DNA of 64,000 bases from Fratercula arctica. Taxonomy: Eukaryota; Chordata; Aves; Charadriiformes; Alcidae. Of this stretch, positions 12,276-23,523 are shown piece by piece. The position numbers and the translations under genes were made by a program. The notes below the pieces were generated by a model that worked only from the letters and a program-made list of their open reading frames with translations, searched no databases and was not told where the DNA came from. The first letter of the stretch is position 1. Every line of letters starts with the position of its first letter. The stretch lies in contig CANTUZ010000001.1 of NCBI GenBank assembly GCA_947846985.1, positions 8,232,004 to 8,296,003 of the forward strand, in the 5' to 3' direction.

Positions 12276-13931
12276 ATCAAGTAGATCCATGAGAATCAGA
12301 ATAGGTCTTTACAAGATACGCTTCCATTTCAACTAGATAAATATAATTGCTAATTTAACAGGGCATATCACAGTGCAGTTCACAGTGCAAGTCTGTAGCT
12401 CTTTAAATGATGCTGGAGAACTGTATCGAAACTAGTTTGAGAGACTTCAGTTGCCTGTCTTTTGGAGCATATTTCACGTGGATAATGTGTAGAAGGGTGA
12501 GACAGGATTTTTTTTCTCAAAGGACAGTATTAAGTAATCACATCTTAATGAAGGTACTGTGAAACTACCCTTCAAAGCCTGTCCTATTTTGCATGAGCTG
12601 TATTAATATGTTTACTGTGTGGCAGAGCTCAGGTTCTATCCATTCAGTGAAAACTGGCCGTTCAGTATTGCATGTGTATAAGGTAGTGTGTCCTCATTTA
12701 AGCGTACAAGAAGTATGTGTGAAGGGTGTAAAGATCCCTCTGAATGGAAATTGCCTTTCAGGATAGCTAGATAAGCATTTAGAAACCTTCTTATGGTAGA
12801 AAACTGCTCTAGCAAAACCATTATTGAATTATTGGTTCATATTTTTTATCACATAGAGCCTGGTAATAAAGTTCTCTAGAAAACGTATAAATCAAAGTTC
12901 TCCAAGAAGAAAAGGATGAGACTTTCATCTAAAAATATGTTTTTAAAGACAGATACACAATATTTCTTGCTCTGAACTGAGGATCCCTGAAAAGCTGGTT
13001 ATTCCTGAGGGCAGAAGATAGGTGGTCTTGGTTATGGAGTTGCTCTGAGCAGCAGAGCAACCAGATAACCCCCATGTTTTCTGTAAGACAAGTTTATTTT
13101 TAATGCTGCTGGCAAAGGAGACCATAAAGCAAGAGAGGGGGTTAGAAAACTTGCATAAACTATATTTAGAGACTGCCTGTTAATTCTCTTCCTTTCTGCT
13201 GTGTATGCAACTGAGATTGGTTTGTGTTTGCCAAGATGGTTAGGATTTGTATAGGTACCTGGACTAAAATAGCCGAGGAACCATGCTGAGTCTTCCTCTT
13301 TCCATTCTAAAGACCCAAATGCTACTTGGCTGAGAAGTTATGCAAAAATTTGGGGTTTCTCTCTTACAGTAGCATTTTTACGCTAAAGCGGTAAAATCAT
13401 GACAAAATGAGCAAAAGAGAAATGATGAAAAATCAACTATGGGACTTTATTTGCCACACGTACGCCATTAACAAAATATTTATTGTTCTTGGAAAGGATA
13501 CGTGTCATGAAAATGGAGAAACTGTTCACCGACAATGCTGCATCTGGGTCTTATCAACAGGCACCGTTTGCATGTTGCAGAGGGAAAAAAATGAACAAAG
13601 AAAGGAACACGTTATTATGTAAAACACTGATTTAGGAACCATCAACAACATAATATCTTGGGCCCAGATAATATCTTGGGCCCAGACACATTATTGTATC
13701 TGGACACTTAACTCCTGGGGCAGTCATTGAGGGTGTAGCTTCCTTTGCAGAGAAAATGATTATTTTTCAAATAATCATTGTTTAGTTGCTGACACCACTG
13801 CGGATTAGTAGACATCTAATAGAGAACCTCCAGTAAACTGCGTACTCTATTTGTCTTTCATATTACGACTAATTGGAAAAATGTTTTGGTAGGGTAGATT
13901 TTCATAGGATATGGTGAATCATGGCATAGAC
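12276..13931. other. DLG2 intron, with an 18-bp tandem duplication
   Basis: Unique sequence. The only notable structure is a perfect two-copy direct repeat at 13650-13685, listed separately. Confidence 0.6.
13650..13685. repeat. Perfect 18-bp tandem duplication
   Basis: ATAATATCTTGGGCCCAG occurs at 13650-13667 and again, with no gap or mismatch, at 13668-13685. Confidence 0.97.
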
Positions 13932-15020
13932 AGGTGTACTCGTCGCTGAGTTAAAAACTGGCTGGATGGCCGTGCCCAGAGAGTTGTGATGAATGGGGTG
14001 AAATCCTCTTGGTGGTCGGTCACCAGTGGTGTCCCTCAGGGCTCAGTTTTGGGACCAGTTTTATTCAATATCTTTATCGATGATCTGGATGAGGGGATGG
14101 AGTGCACCCTCAGTAAGTTCGCAGACGACACCAAACTAGGTGGGAGTGTTGGTCTGCTGGAGAGTAGGAAGGCTCTACAGAGGGACCTGGACAGGCTGGA
14201 TCCATGGGCCAAGGCCAATTGTAGGAGGTTCAACAAGGCCAAGTGCCGGGTCCTGCATTTTGGTCATGACAACCCCAAGCAATGCTACAGGCTTGGGGCA
14301 GAGTGGCCAGAAAGCTGCCCAGCAGAAAAGGCCCTGGGGGTGCTGGTGGAGCCAGCTTCACATGAGCCAGCAGTGTGCCCAGGTGGCCAAGAAGGCCAAC
14401 AGCATTCTGGCTTGTATCAGGAACAGCGTGGCCAGTGGGAGCAGGGAAGTGATGGTGCCTCTGTACTCGGCACTGGTGAGGCCCCACCTCGAGCGCTATG
14501 TTCAGTTCTGGGCCCCTCTGTCCAAGAGGGACATTGAAGTGCTGGAGCGTGTCCAGAGGAGAGCTACCGAGCTGGGGAGGGGTCTGGAGACCAAGCCCTA
14601 TGAGGAGAGGCTGAGGGAGCTGGGCATGTTCAGTTTGGAGAAGAGGAGGCTGAGGGGAGACCTCATTGCCCTCTACAACTACCTGAGAGGAGGGTGTAGA
14701 GAGGTGGGTGTTGGGCTCTTCTCCCAGGTGAATAATGACAGGACCAGAGGAAATGGTCTGAAGCTGCGGCAGGGGAGGTTTAGCTGAGATATCAGGAAGA
14801 ATGACTTTCCTGAAAGAGTGGTCAGGCCCTGGAACAGCCTGCCCAGGGAGGTGGTTGAGTCACCATCCCTAGAGGTATTTAAGAAACATCTAGATTTGGC
14901 ACTTCAGGGCATGCTCTGGTGACAGAGATTGTAGGGGCTTTTTTGTCTCTCTGTGTGTGTATGGTTGGACTCGATGATCTCAAAGGTCCTTTCCAACCAT
15001 GAAGATTCTATGATTCTATT
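13932..15020 (+). mobile_element. CR1 LINE, 5'-truncated, about 1.1 kb
   Basis: A sense-oriented CR1 that begins inside ORF2 (ggtgtactcgtcgctgag, then aactggctggatggcc) and runs to the 3' UTR (ggttggactcgatgatctc, ggtcctttccaacc) and octamer tail (attctatgattctatt). It retains the C-terminal half of the reverse transcriptase and the downstream ORF2 region, with lesions. It lacks the endonuclease and N-terminal RT. The 3' UTR differs from that of the copy at 56.9 kb, so it belongs to another subfamily. Confidence 0.95.
13953..14787 (+). pseudogene. CR1 ORF2 reverse-transcriptase remnant, frameshifted
   Basis: The first frame reads NWLDG-type sequence, then [17 protein letters not shown], the catalytic FADD box at 14118-14129, and DLDRLD. 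Near 14345-14360 the homologous reading moves to the +1 frame ([19 protein letters not shown], then [13 protein letters not shown] and [16 protein letters not shown]), so a small indel has broken the gene. A TGA at 14785-14787 then cuts the frame before the conserved [11 protein letters not shown] segment, which is still readable downstream. The copy is dead: no start, no endonuclease, one frameshift and at least one stop. Confidence 0.9.
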
Positions 15021-16843
15021 ATGATTTTGCCAAAGTACCAGCATAATCCAGTTGGGTTTCTGGTTCCTACCAGCTTCATTCTCCTAGTGAGCTCCCTCCC
15101 AGGCTGCTGAGCAGCCTCAGCCTCCACACTGAGCGGTGCTCAGGGACTGTCCCCAGGCTGGACGTCCACACTACATACCACCTGCTCTTTGGCAGGGATT
15201 TTTCAAATCTACGTGTTTGATTTTTTAAGTAAATTGCCAAAATATCAAAATTGTGGGTAATTAACTTCCTCTGTCTAGCTCCATTTCCTAGGTCTGCATT
15301 GAAAACCCACCTGAAAAATTACACCCAAAAAAAAATGCCGGAATGCAAAGTAGACATTAATATGTTACAGTTAGAATTAACGATCTCTGGAAACAGAACT
15401 GGAGAAAGTGTAAGCAGAATAGTCATGTCATTTTACTCCTCTCATATGTTAGCATGAAGCTGCAAAGATGAAGTAGCTTTTGGCAAGATTAGATCCATGA
15501 GTCTTTCATCGAGTTTCACCTGGACTTGCCAAGTGGACCATAAAATTATCCTAGTCCTAATAATGTTCAATACATACAGGACTTGCCTTCCCATAGAAGG
15601 TTGCCTCTCAACTGTAGTTAGAGAGTCCTCAAATGTAAAAAATAATGATGTGAAACATTCTTTAGATTTCAGCATTCATAACATTTATCACATAGATCAA
15701 ACAAATTATTAGGTTAAATTAATATGGGACACTCACTTATAGAAACATTACTTCAAAGAAAAAGATTAGTTTTCAAAATGATGTTTTCTCAGCTGTCAAC
15801 GCTGTCATCAGTGATTATATCCTGTATGATGGCATTTTTCTTCCTCAGTACTATATTAAGGTCTAATCTGAGTTTTTCAATGGCTTGTCTGTTGGTCATT
15901 TTTCTTTATAACACATACACCTAAATTTTAATTAACTGAACATAGGCTTTTTCTCTTTTATTACTACTACATGAGAAGAAATAAGAGGATTTTTTTTTGG
16001 TTGTAAAGGTCAGAACTAATTTCTGGCTACAACATCCGATCTACTGCCAGTTGAGGTTATTTCCCACAGGAAACAGGTAACTTTTTTGACCAGGTGTAAA
16101 AGGGAAGTTAAAGAAAATCGATTATTTGCAAGGAGCGCTGGGTTAAATTAATGAGTATTAAGATCCCAAATGGTTTTCATTCTTCCAGGAAAAAAAGAGG
16201 CCTTAATTTCTGGTAGTTTCATTTGAAGAAAGACCCTGAAGTGACTCCGTGAATATTAACAGGCTTTAAATTTTACATACATTGATTTCATACATTTCAT
16301 TGATTTTCCTTAAATTTCTCCAAGTCTTCTTAAGTCAACAAGTTTGTAGTTTAAAACGAGATGCTTATTTGAAAATCAATTAACTGCAAACGAAGCAGCG
16401 TATAAAAGTACGTTCTTCGTTCTACATAGTATTGGTATAAGAATTATGTTACAGAAAGAAAAACATTATGACTTGACTTTCAAAATTATGTTTCTTAGGG
16501 TTATGAGAAAAGTCAAACACGTACCTTAAAAGCTTTACAAGTAACATATATAATGCGTATATAATTGAATGATTCATGTGGTTTTGTGATCATTTGCATT
16601 TAATTTCCATCCAATGTCTGAATGAACTTCTTGTTAGTAATATTTTTCTAATTAATGTATTTCATAGGAATATTTGCCCAAGAAATGTAGTGCTAATATT
16701 TACACCTCACCAGGCAGGAAATGAAGAAATAGTACATGATTATGCAAAACTCATATTGTAAATACTAACAACATACTGTTCATAAATCTTCTATAGGCAG
16801 AGGGCATCTAATAACTCCCATGTGATCATTAATTTGTGAAAGC

Positions 16844-16882
16844 AATAAAAAACCTCATTAAAAAAAAAATAAAAAAAAAAAA
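16844..16882 (+). repeat. A-rich tract preceded by AATAAA
   Basis: AATAAA at 16844-16849 is followed after ten bases by an almost pure A run (one T interruption) to 16882. It may be a chance simple repeat or the tail of a retrocopied transcript; the sequence upstream is not recognised. Confidence 0.6.
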
Positions 16883-19451
16883 GAAACAGAAAAGAAACCA
16901 TATATTCACTGCAAATTATTTGCTGAGCTCTGCTGGTCGGTCATACTCAGAAAACCTTTATTTACTGGTCTCTTCTTTTTATTAGGATATAGGTAGTGTA
17001 AACACATACACAGGATTTGCATTTTTCATCCTCCTAAAAGTTCTTGTTATTTCAGGGCATAAGAGCTGACGTACAGTAGTCCAATGGGATGATGACTGGG
17101 AAACAAAGTAATTAAATTTACTGGTAAAAAGCAAAAGGGTTTTTTTCCTCTCACAACCATCTGGTAGAAGCTAACTATTTTTTGCATACCCAGAACTTTG
17201 ATGATGCTTTCTGGGACATGGTTTTTATTACTTTCGACGAGAATACCATGATATCTGTAGGGTCGCACATTGCCAGAACACATCTCATCTGTTAAGATGT
17301 GAAACTGGCTACGATCTCCACAAGGGTTCGTCTTAACTGCCCCATCCTTTCACAGTGGACTGCAGACAGGGTTTTCTATGTAAGGGTCGCATTGCCTTCT
17401 TCAAAAGTAGCCCATTTTCATCATCTTAGAGCATTTTTATACCGTAAGCATTTTATACAGCATTTATATTAAAATCCTTGTTTGGTACCAACACAAAGTA
17501 GTACGGATAGTCCAGTTTCTCCATGTTCATCTCAGGGTCACTTTGTTTTTATTGTTCTCATTCAAGTATGTCGCTTCTGATTATTCCACTGCCAAAAATT
17601 GCATTTTAAAGGCGAATTAAGCATGTTCTCTCAGAACTGGAGCTGACAAAGTTCTTTAATTTGTATCCATGCTCAGTGACAGTGCTTTTTTATTGTTTCC
17701 TCTTATACCCCTCAGGCTGACATATATTACTGGCTGATACGCAATATTAACATTGGGAGGGCCGAAGGATTTATTTTTCCCTAGTTGTGGTTAAAAGCAG
17801 ACAGAAGGACTGAAAAAATCACTGCTTGGACTCTCCAGTTCTTGCAAAACTGTTTGCTTTGAAGGTGCTTAGGTAGCCTGCAGCATTAACGTTCAAATAC
17901 ATCATTATTTTTAGTTTATCTTCACAGCACTTGCATGGGGCAGTGCTGAGCTGACAAACAGTTGCAGAAGCAGCCTCTGTCCCAGGACACAGAGCAACAA
18001 AATTCATGCGGGAAATGTCCCAGGTTCTCACCCGCTGCCATTTGCTCCATCTTTCCTTTTCCAAGCTCTGCTAAAAAAGCTGTGGAGTTGTAAGCGCAAG
18101 GGAGAGAAGGCAATCAGCTCTGCCCTCCCTGCTATTGCTCTTATCTGTTATCTTTGGCCGGTATTTTCCATACAATTTCTCTCCAGTTCAGGCATCTGGC
18201 AGAAAGCTGGTCCGAGCAAAGCAGTAGACAGCCACAAATTTAAGCACTGAGAACTGCGCATCCTCAGCTTTAACGTGTACTGTCTCTCTGTTCACTTCTT
18301 TGTTATTTCCTGATAAATCCCATTATATAATTTAAGAAATACTAACCAAATGTTCTTGTTTTATCTACACAGTGAGTTATTTAGTAGGGTTTTACTCAGA
18401 GATTCTGATGCTATAGCGAGAATAAGTATTTATATTTCACCTCCTTTAATTCTCCAGTTCTTCAGTTAAAGGTCTTAGAGCACTTTCCCACTCCTAATTA
18501 ATCCTCGAGCTATAAGTAGTTCAAGAACAGAGCATCTAGTCAGTGTCCCGGTTCCTGGGTCCCATCAGACACAAATCCTTATAAAATGGTGGCTTGTCCT
18601 TAAGTGCCCAACTCAGCTCAGACTCTGTGGAAGCAAGTTGCCAGGTACAAATGCGATGGGATGACAGACATTTCCCTGTTCGTGGTTACTGCTGACCTGC
18701 AGATGGAGTATTGTTGCTGTTTCATGCCTTCAGAGTGCCCAGAAATTTCAGGAATGACTGGCCGTCACCGTCCCCTCACAGCAGGTTCACCAGGGTGCCA
18801 TCACCCTTAGCTAACCGAAAGGGTTTCTGGTGAGAGCTGAATTAGTTGGTCTGACATTAGAGCCAAGAGAGTAAATCTGCAGTTTCAGCAGTCTTGTGAG
18901 CCATGCAAGGCTACAGATGATTCCTGCCGAGCTGAAGGAGGGTTTGCCATATCCCAGCAGAGCAGTTATTTCTTCCTTTCTTTTCAGAGCAATACTTCAC
19001 CCTGATGCTCCTGCAATTGCATATATTCTTCCTTGCTGGGAGGTACTTTCTTGGTGCGTTCGCAAGTTAATGGCAAAAAAAACCTGCAGGAGTAAATTTT
19101 GCAAGAATGGCTGGCACAGACCTAGCTTGAGTACCACCTGCTGTCCTTCCCTGGCTTCTCTGGATCTCAAACTACCTTAAATGTTCAGGCTCCAGGAGCA
19201 GCATAACCGTGGAGTTCAAGATGAGGAGGTTAAATTCGCTCGTGGTGCCATCTGAGCTAGTTCATCTGGAGCTAGCATGGGTAGCTCTACATTGCTCTGC
19301 CATCTGCATTGTAGTTAGTCATCCAGGCTTCAAATTTTCTTTCCTGAGAGAAAACTGTAGGAGGGGAAAACTTAATCTAAAAGTGTGTGCGTACTGATTC
19401 CTGTGCGAGGAATCATTGTCACAGCGCGGAAGGCATCCTCAGGCAATGCCG

Positions 19452-19452
<1 letters not shown>

Positions 19453-19484
<32 letters not shown>
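19453..19484. repeat. Poly-T run, 32 bases
   Basis: Uninterrupted T32, the longest homopolymer in the window. Its length is likely to vary between individuals and between assemblies. Confidence 0.95.
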
Positions 19485-19486
<2 letters not shown>

Positions 19487-22400
19487 AATCTAGCCCAAAT
19501 AGGGGCCTGAATTTCACAGTTTTCTCACGAAGACTATTCTGTGTGCTCGTCTTATGTCCCTTTCCACGGATAACCCCTTGCAGCACTGCCATGGGCTTCT
19601 TCAGCAAAGCAGATCTGCTGTCTCCACCACACACACCGTGCCTCTTACCGTGATGTCTGTAGAGCTGTTACTTTCTCCATGCGTCAGTAATCGCTGTAGG
19701 TAACAGGAAGGACTATGCCAAGCTGACAGATTTTCATCACCATCCTCAGAGGAGTCAAGTGTATCATTCCTGTGCTGTACTTCTTCCCCAAATCAGCCAC
19801 CTACTCCTCCCACCACAGAGCGCACGCAGAGTTAAACTGCAAATCGCAGGAGGATCTTCATGTCGCTCTGCCATTCTTCGCCACACAAAGCTGTTAACTC
19901 ATTTGCTCCCCGCACCAGGCTTATAAGCAGTTGACTGTGGGACCTTCTGTTTGTGTAAAAGATGTGTAGAAGTTGCTTGTCTGGTTTGCTACTGAATCTA
20001 TTCTTTTACCTAAGAGAAAGTGGATCTTGAGCTACTTTTCCAGCTCTTGGAGTTAGTAAGTCCTTTATGGTCTGGTTTGGATTTGAATATTGAGCTTCAG
20101 ACAACTTTAACTCATTTAAAAGGAAACAGAAGAAAGAAAACAATGGGAAAATGAAAGTCCAGCCAACAAAAAAAAAAAAACAATTCTGGATGCTGAACTA
20201 TATCATTCAAGTTTCTCAGTTCTTTTAACCAGCTGACCCAATCTAAGCCATACAGAAAATCAACATTTGTATGAAGCCTCAGACTGCTCCTGAGATATCC
20301 ACTGGCTTTCAAATGGGCTGCTGTAGCGTTCCAGGTTCATGGGGTGCGATAAAAGGCTTTTGAAATCACATCCAGGCAGCCTCTCCAGAGGCTCTAGGGA
20401 AAGTGCCATCTGGCCTTCCTTCCTTTTAGCAGCTCTTCCTTATTACTGGTAAGATCATCCATATTCTTGAGACTATGAAGCCACCATTAAGGGAGTTCAG
20501 CCTTCCCAACTAGCAAAGCCAGTTCTATTCCTTGCCCTTGATCGACTGGAATTGCTCTCTTGGGTGTCTGTTCATTCAGACCTAGTTGAATATCCTCTTT
20601 AATCCCCTTTTTTTCTGTATTTTGTTCAAACACACTCCTCATTCAGAAAGAGGACTTGAGCTTGCACTCTGCACTTACAGCAAAAAAGATGTCACTTGAG
20701 GAAGAAAAGTATTGTAATTCAGAAAAATATTATTATAGTAACAGCACTTGTACAGTCCTTTATATCTTCAAAACCCTGTGCCAGCTAATTTATTAATTAA
20801 TTTAAATATACAGTTTTATTCATTTGTACTTACAAGGATTAATCTCAGAAACTGAAACCCTATTTAAAAATTGTTCTTAAATTGAATTGCAAGTGCACAA
20901 CATTGAGAGGAAATTGATTTCTCCATTGCCTTGCTGTGGCAATTAAATTAATTTACATTGTCACTGCTGTTTATTTTGCAGTGTATGATGTATGTAGGTT
21001 AGAGGAATGAAATCTTCTGTCTGAGTCAATATGTGGCTCTATTTTAATGTATATTTATGAAAGGACAAATTCTCAGTGGATTCAGACCACAGGCGGTGGG
21101 GTGGCTTGTGAAGTTCATAAATCCTCAGTGGTCTCAGCTGGAAATAAAAGTTTGATAGATTTCTGTACTCAAAAGGTACAAGGATGACCCTATCTCACCC
21201 TTCTACCCTTCAGAGAGTACAGGTGTTGAAATTCACTTTAACTAGTGGTTACCTCTATCAAATGTAATAAAAGACCTTCACAAGCATGCTCAGCTGATTT
21301 TCATTTGAAAAAAGGTAGGTCTCAGAATTAACTAAACTCATAGAGATTTCATGGTAATTCCTCGCTGGATTAGGGAGGGACAGATGAGTTAGTGCCTTGG
21401 CTGGGAGGGAGGTGGGACACGACCTGGCCAGTGACCTGCAGTCCCTGAGGTTCTGGATTTTGTCTTGTAAGGGACCCGGGAGAAGCTGGGCTGTAGTGAA
21501 ATGTTGCAGACTGAGGCAGAGCAATGGGTTGAGTCTGAGACCAAAAGAGAAACATCCATAGGAAACAAAGTTTTTTAGATCCCCTGATCATTGGAAAGCT
21601 TCAGTTTCTTGTTATTAGTGCTCTTCTGGATGTTATTGTCTGAGAAACGCCCAGTCCTTTTTTAAATCCTGCTGGGCTTTTTGCTTTAGAGATACTCTCT
21701 GGCAGTACCATCAGATGAAAGAGCATTTCCTTTAGCCAGTGTAAATCTGACAAAAATTCACCAACGGAATTGAACAGCGTAACTGCTAAATGCAAGATAC
21801 TGAATAAACACCTCTTTAGTTTGCGTGATGGCTTCTTAGGCTACATGGCAAGAATTACTGACCAGTGTACTGATCGTCCGTACCATGCGGCGCAGCCTGG
21901 AAATTACCTCTGCTGGTGCGCTCTTATTCACCTGCGACTCTGGGTCCACACTGTGGAGACCTCGGAGATCTAGTTTTGCTCCATTGGGATGCAAGTTAAC
22001 TGTACTAGCTAATTCGTGGTCTTGATAATATCAAATCTGCCTGCAGTTACTCTTAACTTGAAGTCTCCTTTGCTGCTTCTTGAGTGGAAAAGGTAACTAC
22101 TCTTGTTGTTCCAGCTGAATGCCCTAATTTTTCCCCAGTGATGTGTGTGCTCACTTTAGATAGCAAATAGAATGTCTATGATGTGTAGTCACTGTAGTAC
22201 ACGTGACTACAGAAGTCTTGGTTTGGCAGCAAATGGGAACACTTTTGTCTTTTTTTTTTTTATTTATTTTTAGATCATTACTAGTTTGCAGCTTGAAGCG
22301 AAGAACCTCAAAGTCAGTACTAAATGTGTTTCTTACAAATGCCTTAAAAATGCATACTATATATATAGGTAGGTATACAGAAATTTGGCAGCCATATGGG

Positions 22401-23506
22401 ATTTTCACACACCTGTCAGTGAAGGGGGAAAGTTCGAACGTCAAATCTCACATTCTGCACCAAAACGTACAGACAGGGCCCCGAGGCCATGGGTCGTGCC
22501 ATGGGCGTATCCATTCACCGAGAAGGCAGCAGCTTTACAGGGCACCACACTGCTGGATGTTATGGCAGTTACCAGCCATGAAATATTTCCCAAGGAGAGG
22601 TTACATGGAAGCCAGGCTAGCTAAATAAAAATTGCAAGTAAGCGTGAAATGGGGTAGCAATTTTTCTTGGAATCGTGGCTCTTGTGTAGTACCGCAGACT
22701 GTGGTTTATGCATGCCACCTACACACAGCTATGAAATATCTCAGTGTCTTACATTATCGTGATACTGGTCAGTTTTACAAACCTGTACTTCAGTACCTGG
22801 GAGCTGAATTTTAAGGTGAACGTTATGTTGGTCAAGGAGATTCAACCAAGCGTTGCTTACGTCTTGAATCGCATCGCAGCAAATCATTATCAGGCAGTGT
22901 CACGTTTACACAGATCATTGGGAAGCCTCTTCAAACCTGAAGGGTTTAGGGAAAACAAAGAGGAAAATAGATGCCATTTAGGGCATTCTGGCACATATGG
23001 TTTGAAACCTGTCTTTTATGAAAAATAGGTCAGAAAACCCTAATTAGTGCGCAAGACAACAAATTTGTGCTTGGGCCACCCTAGAGAACCTCCATAATTT
23101 GCAAGTGAAATGTGTAAACCCATGAGAATAGAATTTGGCTCCCCAAGCCAAAATCCAGTGGCACAGATATTCTTTTGCTACTTCTGAGTGAGCCAGGGTC
23201 TGTCATTTGGAATATTTTTCTGCCCATATTGGATTATTCCCAGTCAGCATCGCTGGAGAATCCAATTATTGGATCTCAGCTGCCCTTTCCTCTGAGAAAG
23301 GCAGAGACATCGAAACCATTACTCTGATTAAGCCTTGATATGTCTCCCCTACGTTCTGCCACCCAGCCATATGCAGCTTTTCTTTCATACAAGCCACTGT
23401 AGTCGGAGCCAGTAGCACGTGCAGAAACGCTGGTTGTGCCTCTAGTCTTAAGTGAATATTTTCTTGGATAGTGAAGGTGCTGAGCACAAAGAGACAAATG
23501 AGGAAT

Positions 23507-23523
23507 GGGGGGCAGGGGGGGGG
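23507..23523 (+). repeat. G6-CA-G9 run
   Basis: Six G, CA, nine G in an otherwise AT-rich intron. The run can supply four G-tracts and so might fold as a G-quadruplex; that is inference only. Confidence 0.8.

Noticed and set aside
22203..22628. A 141-codon plus-strand gene
   Set aside because: It starts in a T tract with a poly-Phe stretch, overlaps other open frames and shows no domain.
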